Shown piece after piece: positions 1 to 10,085 of a DNA stretch of 56,675 nt. The stretch comes from Porticoccaceae bacterium UBA2002. Lineage in GTDB: Bacteria > Pseudomonadota > Gammaproteobacteria > Pseudomonadales > Porticoccaceae. How positions within the stretch are numbered: position 1 is the stretch's first letter; each line of letters begins with the position of its first letter. The notes beneath the pieces were generated by a model. It did not search any database. It had not been told where the DNA came from and saw only the letters and a program-made list of their open reading frames with translations. The stretch covers positions 5,651-62,325 of the forward strand of contig DDCQ01000007.1 in the NCBI GenBank assembly GCA_002334915.1. The letters are read 5' to 3'. The position numbers and the translations under genes were made by a program.

Positions 1-621
1 CCGGCAGAGCTAGAACTTATTGTGCCGTTCTTTAAGAACTTCGCGCTGCATATGGGTCCGTTTTATATTCTGTTTACCTATTTTGTGATTGTCGGCACCA
101 GCAATGCGGTCAATCTAACCGATGGACTGGATGGTCTGGCTATCTTGCCCACGGTTCTGGTGAGTGGTGCTCTGGGTATTATTGCCTACCTTACCGGCAA
201 CTATCAGTTTGCCACCTACCTGCATATTCCCTTTATCAGTGGCGCTGGCGAACTATTGATTTTCACCGCCGCACTGAGTGGCGCTGGCCTTGGCTTTCTG
301 TGGTTTAACACCTATCCCGCCATGGTGTTTATGGGCGATGTAGGTGCACTGGCTCTGGGAGCTGCGCTGGGTGTGGTAGCTGTGATTGTGCGCCAAGAAA
401 TTGTGCTGCTGATTATGGGTGGTGTATTTGTGATGGAAACCCTGTCGGTGATTATGCAGGTAGCCTCTTTTAAGCTTACTGGTAAGCGTATTTTCCGCAT
501 GGCGCCATTGCATCATCACTATGAATTGAAAGGATGGCCAGAGCCCCGCGTGATTGTGCGGTTCTGGATTATTACCGTAATGCTGGTCCTGATTGGGCTG
601 GCGACATTAAAACTGCGTTAA
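1..621 (+). CDS. mraY: MraY, phospho-MurNAc-pentapeptide transferase (3' part only)
   Basis: MraY transfers phospho-MurNAc-pentapeptide from UDP to undecaprenyl phosphate in the inner membrane, forming lipid I. The reading frame is open from base 1, so the gene is cut by the window edge; about 206 C-terminal residues remain of the usual 360. Visible family marks are [10 protein letters not shown] after a membrane segment, [11 protein letters not shown] carrying a catalytic aspartate, and the triple histidine in [12 protein letters not shown]. Several hydrophobic membrane segments follow one another. It is the first gene seen of the dcw cluster; the murD start codon lies 3 bases after its stop, so co-transcription is expected. 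Confidence 0.96.
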   Translation, partial: PAELELIVPFFKNFALHMGPFYILFTYFVIVGTSNAVNLTDGLDGLAILPTVLVSGALGIIAYLTGNYQFATYLHIPFISGAGELLIFTAALSGAGLGFLWFNTYPAMVFMGDVGALALGAALGVVAVIVRQEIVLLIMGGVFVMETLSVIMQVASFKLTGKRIFRMAPLHHHYELKGWPEPRVIVRFWIITVMLVLIGLATLKLR

Positions 622-624
622 CCA

Positions 625-2031
625 ATGATGAGTGCGGCAATGAGCAATGTAATCGCGACTAATCGCAAGACAGCGATCCTGGGCATGGGTGCCACGGGTC
701 TGTCTGCGGCGCGTTTTCTGACGTCCATTGGCGATTCATTTGTATTTGCTGACAGTCGCAGCGAGCCACCGAGGCTGCAAGAAGTAAGGGATCGCTACCC
801 TGATACTCCGGTGGTATTGGGTGATTTTGATCAGGACCTGCTGGCCCATATGGATCGCGCCCTAGTCAGTCCAGGTATCTCATTAGATGAGCTCGCTCTG
901 GTCGCAGCTCGCGAAAATGGCGTTGAATTGATTGGCGATTTAGAGCTGTTTTTACAGCATGCCAAGGCGCCGGTTATAGGTATTACGGGCTCCAACGGCA
1001 AAAGCACTGTGACTACCCTGTTGGGAGCCATGGCAAAAGCTAGCGGCCTTAATGTTGGCTTGGGGGGTAATTTGGGCGTGCCCATGCTGGATCTCCTTGA
1101 TGACCAGCATGAGCTCTATATACTTGAGCTGTCCAGCTTTCAGCTTGAGCTGCTCAATGATAGTCGTGGCGCCATAGTGGCCCTGCTTAATGTCTCTCCA
1201 GATCATATGGATCGCTATCAGGGACTGCAGCAATATCATGCGGCTAAACACCGTATCTTCCGTGGTGCCAGCAAGGTGGTGATCAATCGCGAAGACCAGC
1301 TGACCAAGCCGCTGCTGTCCACTCAGGTAGAGCAGACCAGCTTTGGTCTCAACCAGCCTGATCTGGGTGAGTTTGGCATTCTGGAAGGTCTGGAGCAGGG
1401 CTACCTTGCCCATGGTATTGAGCGGTTGATGCCTATTTCTGAGGTGGCGTTGAAGGGTACTCACAATCTGGCCAATGCTCTGGCTGCCCTTGCCCTTGGT
1501 TCTGCTGCGGGACTGTCGGTAAAGGCTATGTGCGACACTCTTAAAACGTATCGGGGTCTGCCTCATCGCTGCGAAAATATTGCTGAGATCAGTGGCGTGC
1601 TCTATATAGACGACTCCAAAGGCACTAATCTGGGTGCCACCGAGGCAGCGCTGGAGGGCTTTGGCAGCGCTGAGCACAAAAACCTTATTCTGATCGCCGG
1701 TGGCCAGGGCAAGGATCAGGATTTTTCTGGATTGCAGAAGGCGACAGCAGCATACGTTAAGCAGGCCCTGCTATTTGGTCAGGACGCAGAGCAGATTGAT
1801 CTGGCTATACAGTCTGTCTGTGATACTCAGCGGGTTGATTCACTGCAGTCTGCTGTTGAACTGGCTGCCAGGGTTGCCACCGCCGGAGATATTGTTCTGC
1901 TGTCGCCAGCCTGCGCAAGTTTTGATATGTTTTCAGGTTTTGAAGAGCGCGGTCTGTGTTTTCAGCAGGCTGTTGCTAAATTATCTGGTGCTCAACAGGC
2001 AGAGTCTCAGGGGGGCAAATCATGCAGCTAG
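625..2031 (+). CDS. murD: UDP-N-acetylmuramoylalanine--D-glutamate ligase
   Basis: This cytoplasmic ligase adds D-glutamate to UDP-MurNAc-L-Ala using ATP. The 468-residue protein shows the Mur ligase layout: an N-terminal Rossmann-like UDP-binding part (GMGATGLSAARFL), the ATP loop GITGSNGKSTVTTLL near residue 120, LELSSFQLELL, LNVSPDHMDRY, KGTHNLANALAAL, and DDSKGTNLGATEAAL in the C-terminal domain. It is somewhat longer than the E. coli enzyme. The start is not certain: ATGs at 625, 628 and 640 are all in frame and none has a strong ribosome site. Its end overlaps the start of ftsW by 10 bases. Confidence 0.96.
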   Translation: MMSAAMSNVIATNRKTAILGMGATGLSAARFLTSIGDSFVFADSRSEPPRLQEVRDRYPDTPVVLGDFDQDLLAHMDRALVSPGISLDELALVAARENGVELIGDLELFLQHAKAPVIGITGSNGKSTVTTLLGAMAKASGLNVGLGGNLGVPMLDLLDDQHELYILELSSFQLELLNDSRGAIVALLNVSPDHMDRYQGLQQYHAAKHRIFRGASKVVINREDQLTKPLLSTQVEQTSFGLNQPDLGEFGILEGLEQGYLAHGIERLMPISEVALKGTHNLANALAALALGSAAGLSVKAMCDTLKTYRGLPHRCENIAEISGVLYIDDSKGTNLGATEAALEGFGSAEHKNLILIAGGQGKDQDFSGLQKATAAYVKQALLFGQDAEQIDLAIQSVCDTQRVDSLQSAVELAARVATAGDIVLLSPACASFDMFSGFEERGLCFQQAVAKLSGAQQAESQGGKSCS

Positions 2032-3200
2032 TGTTGCCCCTGAAACAATTTAGCCTGTCCAATACTCGCTGGCATCTGGATATGCGCTTGTTGTTGCCAG
2101 TACTGGCACTGCTTTCTATCGGCTTGATTATGGTCGCCTCCGCATCATTTAGCTTTGCTGAGCACAAGCTGGGTGATCAGTTATTCTTTTTTAAACGCCA
2201 TCTGGCCTATTTGTTTATTGCCGCTGGCGCTATGGGCATAGGCTTTTTTGTATCGCCATCGGTCTGGGCTAACTATGGCCGGCTGTGGATTTTGTTGGCT
2301 GTCTTTCTGCTGATTATTGTGTTGATTCCGGGTATTGGTCGCGAGGTCAATGGCAGTCGTCGCTGGCTGGCCTTTGCCGGATTTACCCTGCAGGTGTCAG
2401 AGTTGGTTAAGGTTGCCACAGTGGTATTTTTAGCAGCCCATCTGGAAAAACACCGCGACACTCTGAGTGATGACTGGCGCGAGTTCTTTAAGCTGATCGG
2501 GGTGATTGTGGTGCTCTCAATACTGCTGCTGATGGAGCCAGATTTTGGTTCGGCGGTGACCCTGAGCTGCACCTTTATGGCGCTGTTGTTTTTGGGTGGT
2601 TCTCATATCCGTCAGTTTAGTCTGGTATTTGCCACCGGGCTTCTGGCTATTGGGGCGCTGGCCTATACAGCACCCTATCGCTTAGAGCGCCTGGCCACCT
2701 ACATGGATCCCTGGTCTGACCCCTACAACGCAGGTTACCAGCTGATTCAGTCTCTGATTGCCTTTGGTCGCGGCGAATGGTTTGGAGTAGGGCTGGGTCA
2801 ATCGGTACAGAAAATGCTCTATCTGCCAGAGGCTCACACTGACTTTGTGTTTGCAATCTTTGCTGAAGAATTTGGCTTTGTGGGTGTGATCTGCCTGATG
2901 TCACTCTATGTTTTGATGATCCTGCGAGTTTTGCAGTTGGGCAAGCTGGCGATTGTACGCAAGGATTGGTATGCCACCTTTGTCCTGATCGGCTTTGGTC
3001 TGCTGCTCAGTGGCCAGACCTTTATTAACTTGGGGGTCAATGCGGGTCTATTGCCCACCAAAGGTCTGACCCTGCCCTTTGTTAGCTATGGCGGTAGCAG
3101 CTTGCTGGTTTGCTGCGCCATGATTGGCATGATGCTCAGATTTTCCCACGAGTTTCAGTCACCTCCAGCCGCAGTTCGGAGGCCCAGATATGGAAAATAA
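2022..3200 (+). CDS. ftsW: FtsW, SEDS-family septal peptidoglycan polymerase
   Basis: FtsW is a polytopic membrane protein of the divisome that polymerises lipid II together with FtsI. The 392-residue product has about ten hydrophobic segments and the SEDS signatures GREVNGSRRWLAFAGFTLQ, PEAHTDFVFAIFAEEFGF and LPTKGLTLPFVSYGGSSLLV. The start is chosen at 2022 because a G-rich ribosome site lies just upstream; this places the start inside the end of murD. The 3' end overlaps murG by 11 bases, as is common in dcw clusters. The position between murD and murG distinguishes it from the paralogue RodA. Confidence 0.96.
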   Translation: MQLVLPLKQFSLSNTRWHLDMRLLLPVLALLSIGLIMVASASFSFAEHKLGDQLFFFKRHLAYLFIAAGAMGIGFFVSPSVWANYGRLWILLAVFLLIIVLIPGIGREVNGSRRWLAFAGFTLQVSELVKVATVVFLAAHLEKHRDTLSDDWREFFKLIGVIVVLSILLLMEPDFGSAVTLSCTFMALLFLGGSHIRQFSLVFATGLLAIGALAYTAPYRLERLATYMDPWSDPYNAGYQLIQSLIAFGRGEWFGVGLGQSVQKMLYLPEAHTDFVFAIFAEEFGFVGVICLMSLYVLMILRVLQLGKLAIVRKDWYATFVLIGFGLLLSGQTFINLGVNAGLLPTKGLTLPFVSYGGSSLLVCCAMIGMMLRFSHEFQSPPAAVRRPRYGK

Positions 3201-4302
3201 CCGAGCCTCAGCCAGTGATTGCAGAGTCATGATTATGGCCGGTGGCACTGGTGGGCATGTGTTTCCTGCGCTGGCAGTTGCCGATCGACTGCGCAGTAAA
3301 AATGTGAAAATCTCCTGGCTGGGCACCAAACCTGGTATCGAATCTGAGCTGGTGCCAGCCAATAATATAGAGCTGCACTATCTAAATATTGAGGGTATTC
3401 GCGGTCGCGGATTTGCCGCGTTGCTTAAAGCTCCACTGTTACTGTTGCGTTCAATTAGTCAGGCTCTGAGCGTCCTTTCAGAATTTAAGCCAGCAGTGGT
3501 TTTGGGTATGGGCGGGTTCGCCTCAGGTCCAGGCGCGGTGGCGGCTAAATTAAAAGGTATTCCGATAGTTATTCACGAGCAGAACTCCGTGGCCGGCACC
3601 ACTAACAGGTTATCGGCAAAAATTGCTGCCCGAGTAATGCAGGGGTTCCCAGATACTCTAGCCAAAGGAGAATGGTGCGGCAATCCTGTGCGACCTGAAA
3701 TAGCAAAGCTGGCTCCTCCCCAGGAGCGCTTTGCCTCGCGCGTTGGTCGCCCTCGTGTGCTGGTGTTAGGTGGCAGCAGGGGCGCGCTGGCGATCAATAA
3801 TTTATTGCCATTGGCTCTGTCTCTGATGGATGTCGATCAGCGTCCCCGGGTTTTGCATCAGACGGGCAAAGCCCACTGGCAGAGCACCTGCGATCATTAC
3901 AAACAGCAGGGCCTTAAAATTACCGATGAGCAGCTGCAAGTGATGCCGTTTATTGATGATATGGTGGCAGCCTATGACTGGGCGGACTTTGTAATCTGTC
4001 GCAGTGGTGCTCTGACTGTCGCCGAGTTAACCTCGGCTGGGCTGGGTGCTCTGTTAATTCCTTTTCCCCATGCTATCGATGATCACCAGACTAAAAATGC
4101 ACAATGGCTGGTGGTGCAGGGCGCGGCGAAATTATTCCAGCAGTCCGATTTGACCGCCCCATTGCTGGCCGAGCAAATTAGTCTGCTGTGTAAGGGCCCA
4201 AAAATGCGTCTGGATATGGCCATGCGCGCCCGAGAGCTTGCGCAAAATGATGCTGCTCAGCGAGTTGCAGATGTCTGTTTGGAGGTCAGCAATGAACGCT
4301 AA
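3190..4302 (+). CDS. murG: UDP-GlcNAc:lipid I GlcNAc transferase
   Basis: MurG adds GlcNAc to lipid I at the inner face of the cytoplasmic membrane, producing lipid II. The 370-residue GT28 protein has the N-terminal glycine loop [14 protein letters not shown], the motif [12 protein letters not shown], a second glycine loop [14 protein letters not shown], and the UDP-GlcNAc site around [11 protein letters not shown] and [20 protein letters not shown] ribosome site at 3178-3182 supports the ATG at 3190, inside the end of ftsW. The first ten residues are a short variable leader. Its 3' end overlaps murC by 11 bases. Confidence 0.97.
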   Translation: MENNRASASDCRVMIMAGGTGGHVFPALAVADRLRSKNVKISWLGTKPGIESELVPANNIELHYLNIEGIRGRGFAALLKAPLLLLRSISQALSVLSEFKPAVVLGMGGFASGPGAVAAKLKGIPIVIHEQNSVAGTTNRLSAKIAARVMQGFPDTLAKGEWCGNPVRPEIAKLAPPQERFASRVGRPRVLVLGGSRGALAINNLLPLALSLMDVDQRPRVLHQTGKAHWQSTCDHYKQQGLKITDEQLQVMPFIDDMVAAYDWADFVICRSGALTVAELTSAGLGALLIPFPHAIDDHQTKNAQWLVVQGAAKLFQQSDLTAPLLAEQISLLCKGPKMRLDMAMRARELAQNDAAQRVADVCLEVSNER

Positions 4303-5734
4303 TATTAACTTCCAGGTTCCCGAAATGCGCCGTATTCGACGCATTCACTTTGTGGGTATAGGCGGCAGCGGTATGTCTGGTATTGCCGAAGTATTACTTA
4401 ATCAGGGCTACCAGATTAGCGGCTCTGATATAGGAGCCAACCCCAGTGTGCGCCGTCTGACCGATGCCGGTGCTGAGGTCTTTATTGGTCACAGTGAAAG
4501 CAATATTCAGGGGGCCGATGTTGTGGTTCAGTCCTCCGCTGTCACTGTTGAAAACCCGGAGATTGCCAGTGCCCGGGAGCAGGGTATCCCGGTGGTAAGA
4601 CGTGCTGAGATGCTCGCCGAGCTGATGCGTTACCGGCATGGTATCGCCATTGCCGGCACCCATGGCAAGACCACTACGACCAGTCTAATTACTGCTATTT
4701 TGGCTGAAGATGGCCGCGACCCAACCTTTGTGGTGGGTGGTCGAGTCAATAGTGCAGGCACCAATGCCAAACTGGGCGGCAGTCGCTATCTGGTGGCTGA
4801 GGCTGATGAGAGCGATGCCTCCTTCTTGCATCTGCAGCCCATGGTGTCGGTGGTGACCAATATCGAAGCGGACCATATGGAAGCCTATGGCTTTGATTTT
4901 GAAGTCATGAAGAAAACCTATATCGAATTTCTGCACAATCTGCCGTTCTATGGTCTGGCGGTTATGTGTATTGATGATCAGGTAATTCGCGATCTGCTAG
5001 TTGATGTGGCACGGCCCATGCTGACCTACGGTTTCAGTGAGGATGCTGGCTATAGGATACACAGCTTGCAGGCGGATAAGCGTCGTTGTCACTTTGTGAT
5101 TGATCGGCCAGATGGCAAGACTTCATTGCCTATCAATCTAAATATTCCCGGGCGACACAATGCACTTAATGCAGCAGCGGCTGTAGCTGTAGCCACTGAT
5201 GAAGGTATTTCGGATCAGGCCATTATAGCTGGCCTGGAGAAGTTCTCTGGGGTTGGGCGCAGATTTGAAATTATTGGCGACTACCCTGTGACCGATGGTT
5301 TGGCCATGCTGGTGGATGACTATGGTCATCATCCCACTGAGGTTAAGGCCACGATTGATGCAGTTCGAGATGGCTGGCCTGACAAACGCCTGGTTATGGT
5401 GTTTCAACCCCATCGCTACAGTCGAACTCGCGATCTCTACGAAGACTTTGTCAATGTACTGGCACAGGTTGATGTGCTGTTGGTGCTGGATGTCTATCCG
5501 GCGGGGGAACAGGCCATTGCCGGTGCCGGGAGCAAAAATCTGTGCGGCAGTATCCGCCAGCGCGGTGGCATAGACCCTATCTATGTAGAACAAATCGAAG
5601 ATGTACCCAATTTGTTGGCAGAGCTTGTTCGCGGTAATGACCTGGTGCTGACTCAGGGTGCTGGCAGTGTCAGCAAGTTAGTCGCTATGTTGGCGGACAG
5701 CAAATTACTGCCTGTTGCGGAGGACCAGCTATGA
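4292..5734 (+). CDS. murC: UDP-N-acetylmuramate--L-alanine ligase
   Basis: MurC starts the stem peptide by joining L-alanine to UDP-MurNAc with ATP. The start at 4292 is preferred over upstream in-frame codons because GGAGG lies at 4281-4285; this gives 480 residues, a normal length. Motifs in order are [17 protein letters not shown] (UDP site), [12 protein letters not shown] (ATP loop), [10 protein letters not shown], a HNALNAAAA segment and [14 protein letters not shown] in the last domain. As in Pseudomonas, ddl follows directly and murB is absent here. Its end overlaps ddl by 4 bases. Confidence 0.97.
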   Translation: MNANINFQVPEMRRIRRIHFVGIGGSGMSGIAEVLLNQGYQISGSDIGANPSVRRLTDAGAEVFIGHSESNIQGADVVVQSSAVTVENPEIASAREQGIPVVRRAEMLAELMRYRHGIAIAGTHGKTTTTSLITAILAEDGRDPTFVVGGRVNSAGTNAKLGGSRYLVAEADESDASFLHLQPMVSVVTNIEADHMEAYGFDFEVMKKTYIEFLHNLPFYGLAVMCIDDQVIRDLLVDVARPMLTYGFSEDAGYRIHSLQADKRRCHFVIDRPDGKTSLPINLNIPGRHNALNAAAAVAVATDEGISDQAIIAGLEKFSGVGRRFEIIGDYPVTDGLAMLVDDYGHHPTEVKATIDAVRDGWPDKRLVMVFQPHRYSRTRDLYEDFVNVLAQVDVLLVLDVYPAGEQAIAGAGSKNLCGSIRQRGGIDPIYVEQIEDVPNLLAELVRGNDLVLTQGAGSVSKLVAMLADSKLLPVAEDQL

Positions 5735-6654
5735 CTCTGGCTTCCGCAGTGTCAAATTTTGGCCGTGTTGGGCTGCTCTATGGTGGCAACTCAGCAGAGC
5801 GCGAAATATCACTAATGAGCGGTGAAGCTGTGCATAAAGCCATGCTCGATCTGGGTATTGATGTGGTAGCCATAGATGCAGGTGAGGATTTGTTGCAGGT
5901 GCTGCCGAGCCACAATCTGGATCTGGTGTTTATCGCGCTCCACGGACCAGGTGGTGAAGATGGCACCTTGCAGGGAGCTCTTGAATATCTGGGTATTCCC
6001 TATACCGGCAGCGGCGTGCTGGCCTCAGCTCTGGCTATGGACAAGCTGCGCTGCAAGCAGATGTGGCAGGGTATAGGTCTGCCCACAGCAGATTTTGCGG
6101 TTCTCGAAGAACAGTCAGATTGGTCGGCAATAATTCAGCGTCTGGGTGGCAAAGCTATGGTCAAGCCTGCCTGCGAGGGCTCTAGCATTGGCATGAGTCG
6201 CGCAGAGTCACCAGAACAGTTGCAGCAGGCCTGGGCCGAGGCAGCGCGATTTGGGGCCACAGTAATTGCTGAACCTTTGATGGAGGGCGAAGAGTATACG
6301 GTCGCCGTTCTGGGTGACCAGGCGTTGCCCTCTATCCGCATTCAGACCAGCGAGGTGTTTTACGACTATCAGGCCAAATACTTTAGTGATGAGACGCAAT
6401 ATTTCTGCCCCTCAGGCCTGTCTGCAGAGCGTGAATCCGAGCTCCGAGAACTGGCCATGAGCGCCTTCAATACAGTTGGCTGTTCAGGCTGGGGGCGAGT
6501 TGATGTGATGATAGATAATCAGGATCGATTCCAGCTGTTGGAGGTAAATACTGTGCCTGGCATGACTAGCCACAGTCTGGTGCCCATGGCAGCCCAGGCA
6601 GCGGATTTGAGTTTCCAGCAACTGGTGCAGGCTATTTTGCAGGAGGCTGGCTAA
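5731..6654 (+). CDS. ddl: D-alanine--D-alanine ligase, DdlB type
   Basis: This ATP-grasp enzyme makes the D-Ala-D-Ala dipeptide that ends the stem peptide. The 307-residue product closely follows Ddl[53 protein letters not shown], a GEEYTVAV strand, [17 protein letters not shown] and the metal and product site [20 protein letters not shown]. The ATG overlaps the murC stop codon by 4 bases, and the stop overlaps the ftsQ start by one base, so translational coupling is likely. Confidence 0.97.
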   Translation: MTLASAVSNFGRVGLLYGGNSAEREISLMSGEAVHKAMLDLGIDVVAIDAGEDLLQVLPSHNLDLVFIALHGPGGEDGTLQGALEYLGIPYTGSGVLASALAMDKLRCKQMWQGIGLPTADFAVLEEQSDWSAIIQRLGGKAMVKPACEGSSIGMSRAESPEQLQQAWAEAARFGATVIAEPLMEGEEYTVAVLGDQALPSIRIQTSEVFYDYQAKYFSDETQYFCPSGLSAERESELRELAMSAFNTVGCSGWGRVDVMIDNQDRFQLLEVNTVPGMTSHSLVPMAAQAADLSFQQLVQAILQEAG

Positions 6655-7463
6655 TGGCTACACAGAATCGTCGCGGTGCCAACCGACAGCAGCAGACAGA
6701 AGTCAGCTCCTCTGGGGGTTTTATGGACAATCTGTCGCGGCTGGTGATGTTAGCCCTGTTTGTCACGGTGCTCTATGGCGGTAAGTTGGTTTTTGATCAG
6801 ATGGATAAGCCACTAACTCAGGTCATGGTTGGCGGCGATTTTAACTATATGCAGCGCCAGGATCTGGCCCAGCTGGTCAGTGCAGAAATCGATGGCGGTT
6901 TCCTGACGGTAAATCTCAATCATCTGCGTCAGGTGCTGCAGGACCACTCCTGGGTCGACCATGTGAGTATCCGTCGTCAGTGGCCATCGACGTTGCGAGT
7001 CGAGGTTATTGAAGAGGTACCCATTGCTCGCTGGGGTGAAGAGGGCTTTCTAAATCGCCTGGGGGTCGAACTAACCATTGCCGACAACAGCACATTGAAT
7101 AGTTTGCCAGTTTTAAGGGCCGACTATGGTACCTCGGCAGAAATGATGCAGCACTACCAGTTGCTCACAGAGTTATTGCTACCCACCGGATTAAAGCTGA
7201 TTGAGATGCAGCGAGACCATATGGGCGCTTGGCGAGTGGAGACCGATGAGGGTATTGAGTTGGTACTGGGACGGGAACAGATTGGTGAAAAAATTAAACG
7301 TCTGGCTCTGGTTTGGGAGTCGGGACTGAGTCAACAGGTAAAAGAAATCAAAACCATAGACCTGCGTTATCCCAATGGATTGGCCGTGGCTTGGAGAGAC
7401 GGCGCATTGGTTAATGCAGATTGGAACAGAGGGCAAAACGCAGTTTCGACTGTGCAGGGATAA
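6654..7463 (+). CDS. ftsQ: Cell division protein FtsQ
   Basis: FtsQ is a bitopic inner-membrane protein that recruits FtsB and FtsL to the divisome. The 269-residue protein has a short cytoplasmic N-terminus, one membrane segment at about residues 30-47 (LVMLALFVTVLYGGKLVF), a periplasmic POTRA domain starting near PLTQVMVGGDFNYM, and an FtsQ/DivIB beta domain with WVDHVSIRRQWPSTLRVEV. Start and stop fit the tight ddl-ftsQ-ftsA order. Sequence conservation in this family is low, so the assignment rests on topology, these segments and position. Confidence 0.95.
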   Translation: MATQNRRGANRQQQTEVSSSGGFMDNLSRLVMLALFVTVLYGGKLVFDQMDKPLTQVMVGGDFNYMQRQDLAQLVSAEIDGGFLTVNLNHLRQVLQDHSWVDHVSIRRQWPSTLRVEVIEEVPIARWGEEGFLNRLGVELTIADNSTLNSLPVLRADYGTSAEMMQHYQLLTELLLPTGLKLIEMQRDHMGAWRVETDEGIELVLGREQIGEKIKRLALVWESGLSQQVKEIKTIDLRYPNGLAVAWRDGALVNADWNRGQNAVSTVQG

Positions 7464-7485
7464 AGCGAACTGCTGAGGAAAAATT

Positions 7486-8730
7486 ATGGCCAACACTAAC
7501 GAAGAAAATATGATTGTTGCACTGGATATAGGCACCTCCAAAGTGGTCGCCATTGTCGGCGCTATCGGTGCCAATGGTGATCTGGAGATTGTCGGTACCG
7601 GCATGAACCGATCCTCCGGGCTCAAGAAGGGGGTAGTGGTAAATATTGAAGCTACTGTTAACTCCATTCAGCGAGCCATTGAAGAGGCTGAGTTAATGGC
7701 CGGCTGTTCAATTTATTCGGTTTATGCAGGTATTGCCGGCAGCCATATTCGCAGTCTGAACTCCCATGGAATCGTGGCTATCCGCGACCGTGAAGTGCAG
7801 CCCCTGGATGTCGACCGGGTAATAGATGCAGCCAGAGCCGTAGCTATTCCAGCCGATCAGGAAATTCTCCATGTTCTGCCTCAGGAGTACATTATTGATG
7901 AGCAGGAGGGCGTGCACGAGCCCATCGGCATGTCAGGCGTGCGTCTGGAGGCAAAGGTACATCTGGTGACCTGTGCCGCCAATGCCGCTCAGAATATCAA
8001 AAAATGTATCCGTCGCTGCGGATTGGAAGTGGATGAGATTGCTCTAGAGCAACTAGCCTCCAGCCATGCGGTGCTCACTGAAGATGAAAAACAACTGGGT
8101 GTGGCGCTGGTAGATATTGGCGGAGGTACCACAGATATCGCCATCTTTACCGAGGGCGCTATTCGCCATACAGGCGTGATACCAATCGCTGGTGACCAGG
8201 TGACCAATGATATAGCCATGGCCCTGCGCACGCCCACCCCTCACGCCGAAGAGCTGAAAATCAAATACGCCTGTGCCCTGGCCAAACTGGCTCGCCCGGA
8301 AGAGACGGTCAAGGTGCCCAGTGTGGGTGACCGCGAGTCCCGCGACATGTCGCGTCAGCTACTGGCTGAGGTGGTAGAGCCCAGATATGACGAATTATTT
8401 ACCCTGGTCCAGGCAGAACTTCGCCGCAGTGGTTATGAAGAATTGATTGCCGCTGGTGTAGTGCTAACCGGCGGCACATCAAAGATGGAAGGTGTTACCG
8501 AGCTGGCAGAGGAAATATTCCATATGCCAGTGCGAATCGGTACACCGGTCAATGTAAAAGGACTGTCGGATATTGTGAATAATCCTATTTATTCGACGGG
8601 AGTTGGACTGTTGCACTTTGGTGTTCAGCAACAGCGTAAGGACGGGTTTGTGGACGGCGCTGGCAATGGCAAAAAGCAAACCAATGCCACTCTGGAAAAG
8701 ATCAAAGGTTGGTTTCAGGGTGGGGTTTAG
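7486..8730 (+). CDS. ftsA: Cell division protein FtsA
   Basis: FtsA is an actin-like ATPase that ties FtsZ filaments to the membrane and helps recruit the divisome. The 414-residue product contains the phosphate loops VALDIGTSKVVAIVG and LVDIGGGTTDIAIF, the extra 1C domain after GTGMNRSSGLKKGVV, and a C-terminal amphipathic helix ending EKIKGWFQGGV that would bind the membrane. An AGGA ribosome site precedes the ATG. A 59-base gap separates it from ftsZ. Confidence 0.97.
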   Translation: MANTNEENMIVALDIGTSKVVAIVGAIGANGDLEIVGTGMNRSSGLKKGVVVNIEATVNSIQRAIEEAELMAGCSIYSVYAGIAGSHIRSLNSHGIVAIRDREVQPLDVDRVIDAARAVAIPADQEILHVLPQEYIIDEQEGVHEPIGMSGVRLEAKVHLVTCAANAAQNIKKCIRRCGLEVDEIALEQLASSHAVLTEDEKQLGVALVDIGGGTTDIAIFTEGAIRHTGVIPIAGDQVTNDIAMALRTPTPHAEELKIKYACALAKLARPEETVKVPSVGDRESRDMSRQLLAEVVEPRYDELFTLVQAELRRSGYEELIAAGVVLTGGTSKMEGVTELAEEIFHMPVRIGTPVNVKGLSDIVNNPIYSTGVGLLHFGVQQQRKDGFVDGAGNGKKQTNATLEKIKGWFQGGV

Positions 8731-8789
8731 TTGTCACGGATGACTGTGACTGTGAAATTTAATTGTGAGGCGCAAATAAGGGGAAACCT

Positions 8790-9965
8790 ATGTTCGAATT
8801 AGTAGACAGCATTCCAAAGAATGCAGAAATCAAGGTAGTAGGGGTCGGCGGAGGCGGCGGTAACGCAGTTCGCCACATGATGGACAGTAATATCGACGGC
8901 GTGCACTTTATCTGTGCCAATACCGATGCTCAATCTCTCAATGATCTGGGCAGTGCCACTATATTGCAGCTGGGCGGCACCTTGACCAAAGGTCTGGGTG
9001 CTGGTGCCAACCCGGAAGTAGGCCGTGAGGCCGCTCTGGAGGACAAAGAGCGCATCGCCCAGGTGCTCGAAGGTGCGGATATGGTGTTTATTACCGCCGG
9101 TATGGGTGGTGGCACAGGCACAGGGGCTGCACCGGTTATTGCCGAAGTGGCCAAGCAGATGGGTATTTTGACCGTGGGTGTAGTCACTCGCCCATTCTCA
9201 TTTGAAGGTCGCAAGCGCATGGCTATTGCCGATGCGGGTATTGCAGCCCTTAAAGAGCGTGTTGACTCGCTGATTATTGTACCCAACGAAAAGTTGCTGC
9301 AGGTACTGGGTAAAGAAATGACGGTTCTCAATGCGTTTAAACAGGCCAATGATGTTTTGTTTGGTGCTGTTCAGGGCATTACCGATCTTATTTTGCTCGA
9401 TGGCTTGATCAATGTGGATTTCGCCGATGTGCGCACTGTTATGGCAGAAATGGGCATGGCAATGATGGGTACAGGAGAGGCTAGCGGTCAGGATCGCGCT
9501 GTTGTGGCTGCTGAGGGCGCTATCAAATGTCCGCTTCTGGAAGATATTAATCTTCAGGGTGCCAAGGGGATTCTGGTCAATATCACCAGTGGTTATGATC
9601 TGACTCTGGGTGAATTCGAAGATGTGGGTAACACTATCCGCGAATTTGCCGATGAAGATGCCACCATTATCGTCGGCAGTGTCTTCGAGCCTGAGCTCAA
9701 TGACCAGCTGCGAGTTACTGTGGTGGCTACTGGTCTGCGCAACCCAGGGGTAAAAACCGGGCCAAGAGGAATGGTGATAGATAACCAGCCACCGCGCAAG
9801 CTGGGCGGAGATATCGACTACAATCGTCTGGATAAGCCTACAGTCAACCGCCGCAGCAGCACTGTTGGCGGTGGTGATGCGACAGCGAGAAAGATTGAAA
9901 CACAGCCTGACTCAGAGATGGATTACTTTGAAGTGCCGGCTTTTTTACGCAAACAGGCAGATTAA
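8790..9965 (+). CDS. ftsZ: Cell division GTPase FtsZ
   Basis: FtsZ is the tubulin-like GTPase that forms the division ring. The 391-residue protein has the nucleotide-binding segment VGGGGGNAVRHM, the tubulin signature GGGTGTGAAPVIAEVA, the T7-region aspartates around NVDFADVRTVM, a variable linker rich in Arg and Ser, and the conserved C-terminal peptide EVPAFLRKQAD that binds FtsA and ZipA. A GGGGA ribosome site stands at 8780-8784. It ends the division part of the cluster; two hairpins follow before lpxC. Confidence 0.98.
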   Translation: MFELVDSIPKNAEIKVVGVGGGGGNAVRHMMDSNIDGVHFICANTDAQSLNDLGSATILQLGGTLTKGLGAGANPEVGREAALEDKERIAQVLEGADMVFITAGMGGGTGTGAAPVIAEVAKQMGILTVGVVTRPFSFEGRKRMAIADAGIAALKERVDSLIIVPNEKLLQVLGKEMTVLNAFKQANDVLFGAVQGITDLILLDGLINVDFADVRTVMAEMGMAMMGTGEASGQDRAVVAAEGAIKCPLLEDINLQGAKGILVNITSGYDLTLGEFEDVGNTIREFADEDATIIVGSVFEPELNDQLRVTVVATGLRNPGVKTGPRGMVIDNQPPRKLGGDIDYNRLDKPTVNRRSSTVGGGDATARKIETQPDSEMDYFEVPAFLRKQAD

Positions 9966-9980
9966 GAAACTGCTGTAAAA

Positions 9981-10044
9981 GCGTCTTGACGCAGCGTCCT
10001 CTATCACCACGCCTCAGATTATAAAATCTTGGTGATAGAGGGCT
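9981..10044 (+). other. Long stem-loop in the ftsZ-lpxC gap
   Basis: A perfect 12-bp inverted repeat, CCTCTATCACCA at 9998-10009 and TGGTGATAGAGG at 10030-10041, can extend by a G-U and a G-C pair. Its loop contains a second small stem, AGATT (10016-10020) with AATCT (10025-10029). A smaller hairpin GCGTC-TT-GACGC lies just before at 9981-9992. No T-run follows, so this is not a typical intrinsic terminator. It could be an RNA processing site, a transcript stabiliser after ftsZ, a protein-binding site or a leader structure for lpxC. The role is inference; the pairing is directly visible. Confidence 0.6.
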
Positions 10045-10085
10045 TGTCTGATAGAATTACTACCTTAAAAATCAAAGGTATAGAG

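Noticed and set aside
952..1677. 241-codon open frame on the minus strand inside murD
   Set aside because: Lies wholly over murD, no ribosome site, no recognisable domain; a shadow of the real gene.
10020..10027. TATAAAAT as the -10 box of lpxC
   Set aside because: It lies in the loop of the stem-loop and no -35 box is found at 16-18 bases; TTGACG at 9986 is 28 bases away.
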